From NCBI GenBank assembly GCA_019636285.1, contig JAHBXV010000026.1, positions 1-64,000 on the forward strand: a DNA stretch of 64,000 bases, given 5' to 3'. Shown here piece after piece: positions 52,265-62,299 of the stretch. The notes below the pieces were generated by a model, which saw nothing but the letters and a program-made list of their open reading frames with translations, did not search any database and was not told where the DNA came from. This stretch comes from Planctomycetaceae bacterium (GTDB lineage Bacteria > Planctomycetota > Planctomycetia > Planctomycetales > Planctomycetaceae). Made by a program: the position numbers and the translations under genes. Every line of letters starts with the position of its first letter. Within the stretch, counting starts at the first letter, position 1.

Positions 52265-54076
52265 ATGGGTTGGGAAGCCTGGCTGGTCTGCGCGATCGTC
52301 GTGTGGTTGATTGTGGCACTGGCCAAGGAAGTGGCCCCGCCGGATTTATTGGCGCTCACCGCGCTGACCGTGCTGCTGCTCGCGCAGGTCATCACCGGCA
52401 CGAAGCTGTTGCCCAGCACGAAGACCGCGATCGCTGAATTCGGAAATACCGGTCTGGTGACCGTGGCGGCTTTGTTCGTCGTCGTCGCGGGCCTCACGCA
52501 GACCGGGGCCATGAATCTCTTCACGGAGCCGCTCCTGGGGCGGCCGCGCACGCTTCTGGCGGCTCAACTCCGGCTGCTGCTGCCCATCACCGCCATCAGC
52601 GGTTTTCTCAACAACACTCCAGTTGTCGCGATGTTCATGCCCATCGTGGACGACATCTGCAAGAAGATGGGCTTCTCGCCGTCCAAACTGTTTCTGCCGA
52701 TGGCATACGCGGCGACATTCGGAGGCGTCTGCACCCTGATCGGCACGAGCACGAACCTGATCGTCAACGGAAAACTTTTGGCGGCGGTCGACGCGAATGG
52801 CCAACCCTACGCACCCATCGGGTTCTTTGAACTCTCCTACATCGGAATCCCGTGCGCGATCGCGGGTGTTGCGTACCTGATTATTGCCAGTCGCTGGCTG
52901 CTCCCCGATCGACGGCCTCCGATCAGCCTCTCGGATGACCCCCGGCAATACACCGTGGAAATGCTCGTTCCGGGCGGCGGTCCTTTGGTCGGCAAAACTG
53001 TTGAGCAGGCCGGCCTGCGACACTTGCCGGGACTGTTTCTGGCGGAAATCGAACGCGACGGGGAGATCATGCCGGCCGTCAGCCCGCGCGAACGGTTGCT
53101 GGCGAATGATCGTCTGGTGTTCGTGGGGATTCTCGAATCGGTCGTCGACCTTCGCAAGATGCGGGGGCTGACTCCCGCGACCGATCAGTTGTTTAAAGTC
53201 GATGCTCCCGAGACTCAGCGCTGCCTGATGGAAGCGGTCGTCTCGAATCGCTGTCCCATGGTCGGAAAGACCATCCGCGAGGGTCGCTTTCGGTCAACCT
53301 ACAACGCCGCTGTCCTCGCAGTGGCCCGTAGCGGTCGAAAGATTGCCGGGAAAATCGGGGACATTGTGCTGCAACCGGGCGACACGCTGCTGATTGAAGC
53401 CCACAGCGACTTCGCCCGGCAGCATCGCAACTCCAACGATTTCTTCCTGGTCAGCCATGTCGAGAACTCGTCTCCCCCCAGGCACAACCGGGCGTGGCTG
53501 GCACTGGGGATCATGGTTGCGATGGTCCTTTCCGCATCGGTTGTCGGAGCCGATTTTCTGCTTCCCGCCGCGCTGGCGGCGGGGCTGGTGATGATGGCCA
53601 CCGGGTGCTGCACGGTTCCCGAAGCCCGGCAAAGCCTCGACTGGTCGGTCTTGTTCGTGATTGGGGCGACGCTGGGAATTGGCCTGGCGATTGAGACCAG
53701 CGGCGCCGGACGCGTCATCGCGACAACCCTGATCGGCATGGCCGGTACGAACCCCTGGGTCCAACTGGCGATCGTCTATTTTCTGACAATGGTCCTGACG
53801 GAATTGGTCACCAACAACGCGGCCGCGGCGCTCATGTTTCCGCTGGCGATGGAGACCACGCGGGCGCTGGAGGTGAATCACGTCCCCTTCGTGATCGCGG
53901 TCATGATCGGCGCCTCGGCCGGATTCGCGACGCCGTTTGGCTACCAGACGAACATGATGGTGTATGGCCCCGGCGGCTATCGCTTCTGGGACTACGTGCG
54001 ATTCGGCGTGCCGCTCGACATTCTGATGATGGTTGTCACCATCGCCATGGCCCCGTTCATCTGGCCATTCCATTGA
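52265..54076 (+). CDS. SLC13/DASS-type transporter with two RCK-C domains
   Basis: A 603-residue transporter of the SLC13/divalent anion:Na+ symporter family. The two inverted transport motifs are present: FLNNTPVVAMFMPI and VTNNAAAALMFPLA. Between the halves sit two TrkA-C/RCK-C regulatory domains (about 230-305 and 315-395), as in planctomycete and cyanobacterial sulfate or phosphate-type transporters. Likely a sodium-coupled anion transporter; the substrate (sulfate, phosphate or dicarboxylate) cannot be fixed from sequence. Confidence 0.9.
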   Translation: MGWEAWLVCAIVVWLIVALAKEVAPPDLLALTALTVLLLAQVITGTKLLPSTKTAIAEFGNTGLVTVAALFVVVAGLTQTGAMNLFTEPLLGRPRTLLAAQLRLLLPITAISGFLNNTPVVAMFMPIVDDICKKMGFSPSKLFLPMAYAATFGGVCTLIGTSTNLIVNGKLLAAVDANGQPYAPIGFFELSYIGIPCAIAGVAYLIIASRWLLPDRRPPISLSDDPRQYTVEMLVPGGGPLVGKTVEQAGLRHLPGLFLAEIERDGEIMPAVSPRERLLANDRLVFVGILESVVDLRKMRGLTPATDQLFKVDAPETQRCLMEAVVSNRCPMVGKTIREGRFRSTYNAAVLAVARSGRKIAGKIGDIVLQPGDTLLIEAHSDFARQHRNSNDFFLVSHVENSSPPRHNRAWLALGIMVAMVLSASVVGADFLLPAALAAGLVMMATGCCTVPEARQSLDWSVLFVIGATLGIGLAIETSGAGRVIATTLIGMAGTNPWVQLAIVYFLTMVLTELVTNNAAAALMFPLAMETTRALEVNHVPFVIAVMIGASAGFATPFGYQTNMMVYGPGGYRFWDYVRFGVPLDILMMVVTIAMAPFIWPFH

Positions 54077-54293
54077 GCCGATCTCGCCCGCGCGTCCGTC
54101 CATACAATCAGAAAAACTGATGTGGACAGTAAAGTCAGCCCAGCTTGACTGCTGAGCGCGGCTTCGTGGTTTCATCCTCCCGCCGTTCTTTATTCGCTCC
54201 AGCCCCTCTCCCAATTGGCCGATGCGCCCCTACAGCGCTGAGTGCGGACGCCGCCGGACGGATTGTCGACCGGCCTTGGGGAGATCGACGACC

Positions 54294-55925
54294 ATGCGGA
54301 TGCGAGGACAACGGCTGGCTGCCACGAATGGGAAGCCTGTTCGGGTGCGCGCGATCGCCCTGGCGGGGTTGGTGGTTTTCGCCAGTGTCCGTTTGAACGC
54401 CCCCGTCCTGGCTGCCGCTCCTGCCAGCCCGATCGTCACCAACAAATCCCGGTTTCACATCCCTTACCGGTTCGATCCCGCGGTTCTCCAGCGACTTCAG
54501 GCCCGCGAGCTGCAACTGTTTGTCTCGCAGGACGGCGGTCGACGCTGGCAGTTCGTGCAATCGATCGCTCCGCAGGAAGGGCGATTCGAGTTTCAGGCTC
54601 CCGGCGATGGCGAATACTGGTTCAGCGTGAAAACGCTCGACGCCCGCGGACGACTGCACCCGGAAGGAACCGCGCATCAGCCGGGGCTGGTGGTCCAGGT
54701 CGATTCTCTGGAACCCCGCCTGGATCTGGCCCTCACGGCCACGGGCGATAATCGCGTGGAACTGTCGTGGATCGCGACCGACGATCATCTCGACCCATCA
54801 ACGCTGAAGCTGGAATACCTCCTCCCGAACATGACCGACTGGCAGACGGTGGCCATTTCGCCTCGTGAGTCGGGAAAAGTGTCCTGGACACTCTCGTCCA
54901 CCGGAATTGTCGCGGTCCGCGGCCAGATCAGCGATTCGGCCGGAAACATCGGTCGCGCGCAGCACCAGGTCACGGCGGGGAATGCGGCGGCTCCCCGTCC
55001 TCGGCCGGCAGCCCCCTCGGTGCGAGAACCAATCGCCGAATCGCTTGAGCCACAGGAACTCGCGCAAGACACCATGCCGCGCCTGGAGACGGTGCCACGG
55101 CGAGGGCCGACGGCCGCCGAGCCGAAACCCAATCAGGAACCCGCGATTTCGCCCGGCCCCTCACTCGGCCAGTTCGTTTCGGAAGGGGCGGCCACGCGCC
55201 CCTCCATCATGAATCGCTGGGATCCCGCGCCGGATGAGCTCTCGGCGAGTCGGCCGTCATCTTCATCGGGATACCAGCCGGATCCGGGGATGCGCTACGT
55301 CGGTCGCCGGCAATTCGATGTCGCCTACCAGATCGAGGATGTCGGGCCGTCGGGCATCGGCAGCGTGGAGTTCTTCGTCACCGAGAATGGTGGTCGCGAG
55401 TGGTGGAAGTATGGCGAAGACCCCGATCGCGCGTCGCCGATGACGATTCAGGTGCCGCAGGACGGCGTTTACGGCTTCGCGATTCGAGTCCGCAGCGGAG
55501 CGGGGGTCTCGGTCGAGGCTCCGAAAAGCGGAGACCGTCCGGACCTGCAGATCACGGTCGACCAGACGGCTCCCAAGCTCGAGCTTCTGCCGATTCAGCA
55601 GGGAAGCGGCACCGGAGCGAACCAGATTGCCATTCGCTGGCGTCTGTCGGATGACCATCTGGGGGCGACACCGGTCACGCTGCACCACGCCAATAATCCC
55701 GAAGGGCCGTGGACCCGTTTCGCGGAGGCCAATTCCCAGGCCGACTTCTTTCGCTGGACGATCCCGTCGCATCTCCCGTCCCGGATTTATATCCGAGTCG
55801 AAGCAACCGACCTGGCCGGCAACGTGACGCTCGCCGAACTCCCCGAGCCGGTGGTCGTCGATTTGTCGAAACCCCACGCGCGAATTCTCGACGTCGCCGT
55901 CCCGCAATACACGTCGCCGCGCTAG
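54294..55925 (+). CDS. Exported two-repeat protein of unknown function
   Basis: From the ATG at 54294 the product is 543 residues. After a signal (AIALAGLVVFASVRLNAPVLAA) two related beta-sandwich modules appear (about 35-200 and 315-525), each with a QDGGRRWQF or ENGGREWWKY strand, a PxDGEYWFSV or PQDGVYGFAI strand and an SWIATDDHLDP or RWRLSDDHLGA strand, separated by a low-complexity Pro/Glu-rich linker (about 210-310). The repeats resemble fibronectin/Ig-like adhesion modules. No catalytic residues are visible. I assign no function. Confidence 0.75.
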   Translation: MRMRGQRLAATNGKPVRVRAIALAGLVVFASVRLNAPVLAAAPASPIVTNKSRFHIPYRFDPAVLQRLQARELQLFVSQDGGRRWQFVQSIAPQEGRFEFQAPGDGEYWFSVKTLDARGRLHPEGTAHQPGLVVQVDSLEPRLDLALTATGDNRVELSWIATDDHLDPSTLKLEYLLPNMTDWQTVAISPRESGKVSWTLSSTGIVAVRGQISDSAGNIGRAQHQVTAGNAAAPRPRPAAPSVREPIAESLEPQELAQDTMPRLETVPRRGPTAAEPKPNQEPAISPGPSLGQFVSEGAATRPSIMNRWDPAPDELSASRPSSSSGYQPDPGMRYVGRRQFDVAYQIEDVGPSGIGSVEFFVTENGGREWWKYGEDPDRASPMTIQVPQDGVYGFAIRVRSGAGVSVEAPKSGDRPDLQITVDQTAPKLELLPIQQGSGTGANQIAIRWRLSDDHLGATPVTLHHANNPEGPWTRFAEANSQADFFRWTIPSHLPSRIYIRVEATDLAGNVTLAELPEPVVVDLSKPHARILDVAVPQYTSPR

Positions 55926-56243
55926 CTCGGGCAGACGCATCGAAACTCGCCTTGCGGACAGGTTGCTGAGTTGCAACGCAGCAACCGAGGGCGGACAATT
56001 CCCCGGCGGCGGTCGCATTGGCGGCCTTCCCGAAAACTGGCGTGATCCCGCCTCAAACGCTTTGTCACGACTTGAATTTCGTGTGCTACTGGCTCCGCCA
56101 GTGGGTCTTGATTCTTGCCCATTCGCTTAAGACGCACTGGCAGAGCCAGTGGCACGCAAACATGAGCCCGTGACAGAGCGCTGAGGGGGTTGAGATTCGC
56201 CGATGACCTCCGATTTCATCCTTGGGCACAGAGTTTTTACCCC
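55926..56243. other. Intergenic region with a repeat
   Basis: No gene in these 318 bases; the repeat at 56083-56155 lies in the middle. Confidence 0.6.
56083..56155. repeat. GTGCCACTGGC palindromic repeat, copy 3
   Basis: Left arm GTGCTACTGGCTCCGCCAGTG and right arm CACTGGCAGAGCCAGTGGCAC pair well. A GCTTAAGACG stretch in the centre matches copy 2. It lies between the two-repeat protein and apgM. Confidence 0.87.
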
Positions 56244-57452
56244 ATGTACGACACGCACGAACTGACACGAAGACTCCAGAAGAACAACGGTTCGAAAATT
56301 GTCATGGTCGTCAGCGATGGCCTGGGGGGCTTGCCGCAGGAACCCGGTGGCAAGACGGAACTCGAAACCGCCAAGACGCCGAATCTCGATGCCCTCGTGC
56401 CGCGCGGCAACCTGGGGCTGAGCGTACCGGTCCTGCCGGGGATCGCGCCGGGCAGTGGCCCCGGACACCTGGGATTGTTCGGCTATGACCCGCTCAAGTA
56501 CCAGATTGGCCGCGGCGTCCTCGAAGCGCTTGGCATCGACTTTGAACTCGGCCCGAACGACGTTGCCATTCGCGGGAACTTCTGCACGCTCGACGCGGCT
56601 GGGAACATCAGCGACCGCCGGGCGGGGCGCATTGCCAGCGACATCGGCGCGAAGCTCTGCGAGAAGCTCGACAAGATCACGATTCCCGGCGTCGAAGTCT
56701 TCGTCCGTCCGGTGAAGGAATACCGCCTTGTCATCGTCTTCCGCGGCGCGGGACTGAGCGGCGACATCGACGACACCGATCCTCAGGCCACCGGCGTTCC
56801 TCCACTCCAGGCCGTGGCTCGCTCGGCCGGGTCCGCGAAGACGGCTGAAATCTGCAACGCCTTCCTGGCCAAGGCTCGTGAGATCCTCAAGGACGATGCC
56901 CCAGCGAACTTCCTCACGATGCGAGGGATCGACACGCTGCCGCAGATCCCAACGTTCGAGGAAGTGTATGGCTTGCGAGCGGGGGCAATCGCCGTTTACC
57001 CGATGTACCGGGGCCTGGCGCGGCTGGTCAGCATGAAGGTGCTCGACGCCGGTCAGACGCTTGATGACCAGATGGCTCGCCTGGAAGCCGACTGGAACAA
57101 TTACGACTTCTTCTTCATCCACTGGAAGTACACCGACTCGACCGGCGAAGACGGCAACTTCGCGGCAAAAGTCCAGCGGACGGAAGAACTGGACGCGGCC
57201 ATTCCCAGTATCATGGCTCTCAAGCCCGATGTGCTGATCGTCACGGGCGACCACAGCACGCCCAGCAAGCTGATGTCGCATAGCTGGCATCCGGTGCCGA
57301 CGCTGCTGTCGGCCGATACCTGCCGGTTCGACCCGCCGGCGAAGTTCGGCGAAGCGAGCTGCCGGGCCGGTGGACTCGGCCAGTTCGAGGCCAAGTACCT
57401 GATGCTGATGGCGCTCGCGCATGCCGGGCGGCTGGAGAAGTACGGGGCGTAA
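56244..57452 (+). CDS. apgM: 2,3-bisphosphoglycerate-independent phosphoglycerate mutase (ApgM type)
   Basis: ApgM interconverts 3- and 2-phosphoglycerate in glycolysis and gluconeogenesis. The 402-residue length and motifs (VMVVSDGLGG, AKTPNLDALV, GIAPGSGPGHLGLFGYDP, TGDHSTPSKLMSHSWHPVP with metal-binding His and Asp) are those of the archaeal-type cofactor-independent enzyme, which is shorter than the E. coli GpmI. The start at 56244 fits the family; 56190 is also in frame. Confidence 0.93.
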   Translation: MYDTHELTRRLQKNNGSKIVMVVSDGLGGLPQEPGGKTELETAKTPNLDALVPRGNLGLSVPVLPGIAPGSGPGHLGLFGYDPLKYQIGRGVLEALGIDFELGPNDVAIRGNFCTLDAAGNISDRRAGRIASDIGAKLCEKLDKITIPGVEVFVRPVKEYRLVIVFRGAGLSGDIDDTDPQATGVPPLQAVARSAGSAKTAEICNAFLAKAREILKDDAPANFLTMRGIDTLPQIPTFEEVYGLRAGAIAVYPMYRGLARLVSMKVLDAGQTLDDQMARLEADWNNYDFFFIHWKYTDSTGEDGNFAAKVQRTEELDAAIPSIMALKPDVLIVTGDHSTPSKLMSHSWHPVPTLLSADTCRFDPPAKFGEASCRAGGLGQFEAKYLMLMALAHAGRLEKYGA

Positions 57453-57457
57453 ATTCG

Positions 57458-57489
57458 AGAAGACCGCCACCGGCGGTGGCGGCTTTTCA
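57458..57489 (+). terminator. Hairpin after apgM, identical to one at 61226
   Basis: AGAAGACCGCCACCGGCGGT continuing GGCGGCTTTTCA. The GCCACC/GGTGGC arms form a stem followed by TTTT, a plausible intrinsic terminator for apgM. The same 32 bases occur at 61226-61257, so the pair brackets the kinase gene. Confidence 0.8.
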
Positions 57490-60400
57490 CGGGGAAGGGG
57501 AAACTCGCGCGCGGAACGCGTCGAGCGGTTCGTGCGCGAGGACGCCGTCCTCGGTTTCCGTCATTACGACGAATTGGCGTGCGGCGTTCGTCGAGGCGTG
57601 CAGCAGATCGCCGCCTGGCGAGAACGTTGCAAAGTCTTCGGGCGAAAGTTGGACAGCCGTCCAACGTGGGTGGGACTCTTTCGCTCCGGCCCTCCAGCAG
57701 CGCAGCAATCCGCCTTGGCTGGACGCGATCAAGAGACCAGTCCGCGGATTCCAGGCCGTATCGGTTCCCGAATGTAGTGGCAGCGACTGGTGGGCGTAGC
57801 CGCTAAGCGGGTCGACCAGGTGGACCATGTCCGCATTGCCGCGTAAGCCGATCAGCGCCGTCGCCTGGCCGTCTGGGCTCCAAGGCTGCGAATGCCGGGG
57901 ATAGCTAAAATTGCGTGCGACCTGAAAGCGATATCGAGATTCCAGGTCAGCGGCCCTCGCCAGTACGAAACCGGGGCTATCGTCCAGGAGCATCTGCTGG
58001 TCGTCTGGACTGAACCGCACGTTCCGAGGCCCCTCCATCGTCGAAATTAAGCGAGTCGGTTTCGACGGCTCCCAGAGTTCGAGCGCGACTTTGCCGTTAC
58101 TCCGCCCAATCCATTTGATCGCGAAGCGATCCCCGGCATTGTTCCAGAAAATCCCTTCCGAGTAGGAATCGGCAGGGCCGGGGATTAACTCGAAGCTCGC
58201 TTCGCCGAGTCGGCCCAAACGAATCTCGGCCCCGTTACCGCCCTGTTCGTCCGTACCTGAATATTCAACCAGGATCAAATTATTCCGAGGATTGGCGACA
58301 AAGCCTATGACGCCCATTCCATGCCTCATAGGAATCCCCACCGGTGACTCGGCAAAGTTGCGTTCGGGATCTTGTAAGGAAAATAGGTAATGCGACTCCA
58401 GGAGCAGTCGTCCATCGTTGACGGAGACGAAGCGAGTATAAGTCGCCGCATCGGTCCTCATGCTGTGTCTTCGCTGACCAGAGTCATTCCAAGCGGAAAC
58501 AACCACGCGTTTCCCGTTGATCCATGCCCCGGAATGCAGCAGTTCGTGCTTCCGGTTCCAGATGACCTCGTTGATTTCGCCAGCAACGCTGGCGATCGTC
58601 CCCACCAGTTGGTTTCGGGGGACATCATGGACGACAAGCCCCGACCCCTCGGTCAACCCTATCAACGAGTTCCCGTCGGCACTCCATGCTCCCTTGCGGA
58701 GGAAACCGCCGAGGGTGGCCGTCACGCTCCCGTTCTGGGCATTCACAACCTGCGTTGTTCCACCGCGGACAATGACAAGTTCTGACTTTCCTGGACGAGG
58801 AGCGGCAACTTCACCGTCCGAATTGATTTCCGTGCGGCGCGGATTTTCATGGCCGGGGGCGATTGCCAACATGGTGTAATCGTCTGCCGTCACCAGCAGT
58901 TCTCCCCCGTCATGTGTCCACTCAAGGACCGGGTATAGAGTGTGAGTGCCGCGACGTTCGAGAAGGACGCCCGTCTTCGCGTCCAAAATGCGCTCGTGAA
59001 TCTCGTTTTCGGGCCATTTCAGCGCGCGCACCGCCAACGCGGGGCGTGTCGGATTCCAGGCCAGAGCGTGCGCTTTCAGACCTGACAAGACAGGGCCGGC
59101 CTCGCCAGAGACCGACCAGATTTGAACTTGGGGCAAACGGGTCGCCCCGGCGAGGTATTGCCCGTCGTGCGACCAAGCTATGAGATAAGGCGGATCATCA
59201 AAACCAATGATTTTGCGAACCAGTTTTCCGTCGGGCCAACTCCAGAGAAAGATTCCGGCTCCGTTTTCGTCGACTCCGCCGGTTGCCAGAAGGGTGCCGT
59301 CGGGATTCCAGCCACCGACGGCCCCCGTTTCCGTCTCGCTGGCCAGGCAACGGTATCGCGGCCCGAAACGACGTTCCTGGGTATCAAACGTAACGATCTC
59401 TTTTGCCAGTTGAACTCCCAAGGCCAGCCAGCGTCCGTCCGGTGACCACTTGGCGTCGTATCCATGGATCGTGCTGCCGTCCTCCATGGGGATGAGCTGC
59501 TCGAGTTCGATGCCATCCTTTGACCAGCGGTAAATACGCCAGCGACGGTCATCACTACCGACCAGGAACCGATTTCCGACGGGAGCCACAGAAAGGCATT
59601 TGGCAAGACCCCGGGGGGCGATAGTCTCGTACTGCCAGCGTCGAAGGCCCGGCACTGCACGCGGATGGGAGACAATTCCCTGCCAGGTTTCGTCGACCGT
59701 TCCCGCTGGCCACGTCTCGGAGGAGGGATCATCGATAATGGGCGCCGCGGCCTCAATCACTTTCACGACAGGTGCCGAGACAGGTGCAGAGGGCTTTTCG
59801 CGCTGAAACAGGAATGGCAGGGACGATAACGCCACCAATACAACCACTCCCGCGGAGATGAGCGGGAAACGATTGGTGCTTTTCGGTGACTGGCGACTTC
59901 GGACACGTGAAGCGATGGACGGTTCGACCGCGGTCGGCAGGTTCAACGACGGCGCGGTCGCCATCGCCAGATCGGGATAGCGGGTCTCCGGGCTGTCGGC
60001 CGGACGAGAGAGCGGTTGGTCTGCTCCCAAGAGGCCGATGCCAGCCATCACGGGTACGCCGGATGCGACGGCTTTGAGCGCCGAGATGACTTCGCTCATG
60101 GATGCGAAACGGCGGTCGGGCTGCTTGGCGACCATGCGGGCGAACAACGCATTCACATCGTTCCAATTGACCGAGGCTTGTCCCTGATCCACGCCGCTCG
60201 CAGGAGCAATTCGGGGAATCGCCGCTTCGCGATGCGCGACGATCTTCTCCATCAGCGTTTCGCCGGGGTAAAGCGGCTGCCCGGTGAGCAAGAAGTAAAG
60301 CGTGCAACCCAGGCTGTAGATGTCGGCCCGTTCGTCGGCGTGCTTCGTGTTCAGCGCCTGTTCGGGCGACATGTAGTCGACCGTTCCCATGACCGCGCCG

Positions 60401-61101
60401 GTACTGGTCAGGTCGGCTTGCCCGGACTCATTGGAGTTCGAGTCCGAGAACCGGGCCAGCCCCATATCCAGAATCTTGACCGTTCCATCGGCGGCCAAGA
60501 GCAGATTCGCCGGCTTGATGTCCCGGTGGACGATCCCCTGTTCGTGGGCGTACTGAAGACCTTCGGCGACCTGACGAATCAGCGGCAGCGCCTGCGCGGC
60601 CGGCAGTGGGCCGCGATCTTTAACGAGCGAGGCGAGGTCGCGACCGGCGACGAATTCCATCACCAGATAATGAATGCCCCCCGCTTCATCCGCATCGAAA
60701 GCGGTCACGATGTTATGGTGCGAGAGTCTGGCCGCGGCGTGGACTTCGCGCTGGAAGCGCTGCCTCAGTTCGGACGTTTTGACCAGCGCCGGCGAGAGGA
60801 CTTTGAGCGCAACGACTCGCTTCATGACGCGGTGCTCGGCCTTGAGAACCATTCCCATCCCGCCCTGGCCGAGCTTGTCGGTGATGACGTAGTTCCCGAG
60901 GACCAGCGACTGGCCGCGACCCGCAAAAATCTGCTGGGCCTGGAACGCGGTCAATTGCCGTTGTTTTACCAACTCGCGGGCGACGGCTTCGCCATCGGTC
61001 AACGAGGCTGGCAGCGTCGCCGCCAGTTTCAACCAGTCGGCCTCGGGAAGGACGCGAGCGTCGCGGAGGCGGTTCAGGAACTCATCACGAGTTAAGGCCA
61101 T
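57487..61101 (-). CDS. Giant Ser/Thr protein kinase with C-terminal beta-propeller
   Basis: From the ATG at 61101 (a TTG lies four codons earlier) the product is 1,204 residues. A PknB-type kinase domain (about 68-345) has a glycine loop LGQGGMGMV, VALK (Lys100), HRDIKPANLLL (193-195) and DMG in place of DFG (212-214), with MSPEQ. After a Pro/Ser linker comes one membrane span (FPLISAGVVVLVALSSLPFLF, about 412-432), and then a long WD40/PQQ-like propeller region (about 470-1190) outside the membrane. This sensor-kinase architecture is common in planctomycetes; ligand and substrates are unknown. The gene is flanked by identical hairpins. Confidence 0.92.
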   Translation of the reverse strand: MALTRDEFLNRLRDARVLPEADWLKLAATLPASLTDGEAVARELVKQRQLTAFQAQQIFAGRGQSLVLGNYVITDKLGQGGMGMVLKAEHRVMKRVVALKVLSPALVKTSELRQRFQREVHAAARLSHHNIVTAFDADEAGGIHYLVMEFVAGRDLASLVKDRGPLPAAQALPLIRQVAEGLQYAHEQGIVHRDIKPANLLLAADGTVKILDMGLARFSDSNSNESGQADLTSTGAVMGTVDYMSPEQALNTKHADERADIYSLGCTLYFLLTGQPLYPGETLMEKIVAHREAAIPRIAPASGVDQGQASVNWNDVNALFARMVAKQPDRRFASMSEVISALKAVASGVPVMAGIGLLGADQPLSRPADSPETRYPDLAMATAPSLNLPTAVEPSIASRVRSRQSPKSTNRFPLISAGVVVLVALSSLPFLFQREKPSAPVSAPVVKVIEAAAPIIDDPSSETWPAGTVDETWQGIVSHPRAVPGLRRWQYETIAPRGLAKCLSVAPVGNRFLVGSDDRRWRIYRWSKDGIELEQLIPMEDGSTIHGYDAKWSPDGRWLALGVQLAKEIVTFDTQERRFGPRYRCLASETETGAVGGWNPDGTLLATGGVDENGAGIFLWSWPDGKLVRKIIGFDDPPYLIAWSHDGQYLAGATRLPQVQIWSVSGEAGPVLSGLKAHALAWNPTRPALAVRALKWPENEIHERILDAKTGVLLERRGTHTLYPVLEWTHDGGELLVTADDYTMLAIAPGHENPRRTEINSDGEVAAPRPGKSELVIVRGGTTQVVNAQNGSVTATLGGFLRKGAWSADGNSLIGLTEGSGLVVHDVPRNQLVGTIASVAGEINEVIWNRKHELLHSGAWINGKRVVVSAWNDSGQRRHSMRTDAATYTRFVSVNDGRLLLESHYLFSLQDPERNFAESPVGIPMRHGMGVIGFVANPRNNLILVEYSGTDEQGGNGAEIRLGRLGEASFELIPGPADSYSEGIFWNNAGDRFAIKWIGRSNGKVALELWEPSKPTRLISTMEGPRNVRFSPDDQQMLLDDSPGFVLARAADLESRYRFQVARNFSYPRHSQPWSPDGQATALIGLRGNADMVHLVDPLSGYAHQSLPLHSGTDTAWNPRTGLLIASSQGGLLRCWRAGAKESHPRWTAVQLSPEDFATFSPGGDLLHASTNAARQFVVMTETEDGVLAHEPLDAFRARVSPSP

Positions 61102-61419
61102 GCTGGGGAGCAACCTGCGGATCGCGAAACATCGACGACGAAGGGCGAACCGAGAGATTATCGGATGCTGAACCCCTGAACAATGGCGGTTGGAACGTCC
61201 GGGGTTCGGGCGCGATGAGTAAAAAAGAAGACCGCCACCGGCGGTGGCGGCTTTTCATAGGAATCGAATGCCCCAATACTCTTGAGAGGTTCAAATTGTC
61301 ACTGGTAGGGTGTCGCGGTACACTTTTGGCTGGATTTCCGGATCATTTCGCGCCGGACGCGAACATTTGAAGCCGCCCGCGAGCCTGCACTCCTTCTTTC
61401 CCCGCCGACAGCATCGCCG
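61102..61419. other. Divergent intergenic region with a hairpin repeat
   Basis: A 318-base gap between divergent genes. Apart from the hairpin copy at 61226-61257, no gene or RNA is visible. Confidence 0.5.
61226..61257. terminator. Second identical 32-nt hairpin
   Basis: The same 32 bases as at 57458-57489. Here the A-run before it gives a T-run on the minus strand as well as TTTT on the plus strand, so it could terminate in both directions. No gene ends next to it, which is unusual for a terminator. Confidence 0.7.
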
Positions 61420-62286
61420 ATGAGTTTTCGACTCTCCCTGCTGATCAGTGCCGGTCTGCATGCGACCCTGTTGTGGGGAATCGGGTGGGCGGGAGTGTAT
61501 CTCCCGAAATTTCCCCGGCGCGATTACGCGGTCCAGGCGGGACGATCGGCCGTCGAAATGCGGTCGGCGGCCACGCGACCGATCCAATTGCAGATCGACA
61601 GTCGTATCGAGCCCTTTGAAAAGGCCGAACCAGTCGACCCGTTGATGCTCGAACCGCTTGACCCGCTCGTCGAGCCGGAACCACTCCTGACGGCTGACCT
61701 GGACGAACAGGTGATCGTCGAGGCTCGCCAGGCTCTCACTCGCCGGGAAACGATGCCGCTGCCCTCGGAATTGATGGAGCCTCGTCCAGAACGGGAGCAT
61801 CGAGAAATATCCCGATCTCGCGAGACGCCTCGACAAAGAGACGTCCCCACTTCGCCGCGACGTGCGAATCCGGAGGAGACTCCGCGCATCCAGAGGGAAC
61901 CGGTCGCTGTCGTCAGGACGACCGAGGTTTTGCCTAACGAAAAGATCACGTCGGTGGAACCACCGGCCATGGCCTCGTCGGAGCCGGCCGGGGCACGAGT
62001 CGATGAACTCCCGCGTCCCCTTCCGCAAAACCCGCATCCCGAGTATCCGCTGGAGCTGCGTCGTCGTCAGATCGGCGGGCGCGTCTTGCTGAGGGTGCTC
62101 GTCCAGGCGGATGGTGGCGTGGCCCGTGTTGAGATTCAGCGCAGTTCGGGCCATGCAGCTCTCGATGAGTCGGCTGTATCGGCCGTGCGTCGGTGGCGGT
62201 TTGCGGCAGCAATGACCGAGGGCCACCCGGTCGATCATGAGGTGCTGTTGCCGGTGGCGTTCTCCATCCGCGGTTCAGCGCAATAG
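61420..62286 (+). CDS. tonB: TonB-family energy transducer
   Basis: A 288-residue TonB: N-terminal membrane anchor (LSLLISAGLHATLLWGIGWAGVYL), a long charged and Pro/Glu-rich linker (about 60-200), and the C-terminal TonB fold (about 205-285) with HPEYPLELRRRQIGGRVLLRV and ALDESAVSAVRRWRFAAA. TonB transmits the energy of ExbB/ExbD to outer-membrane receptors. ExbB/ExbD are not in the window. The GTG of the next gene follows by 13 bases. Confidence 0.92.
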   Translation: MSFRLSLLISAGLHATLLWGIGWAGVYLPKFPRRDYAVQAGRSAVEMRSAATRPIQLQIDSRIEPFEKAEPVDPLMLEPLDPLVEPEPLLTADLDEQVIVEARQALTRRETMPLPSELMEPRPEREHREISRSRETPRQRDVPTSPRRANPEETPRIQREPVAVVRTTEVLPNEKITSVEPPAMASSEPAGARVDELPRPLPQNPHPEYPLELRRRQIGGRVLLRVLVQADGGVARVEIQRSSGHAALDESAVSAVRRWRFAAAMTEGHPVDHEVLLPVAFSIRGSAQ

Positions 62287-62299
62287 GCGGGAGCCGTCG

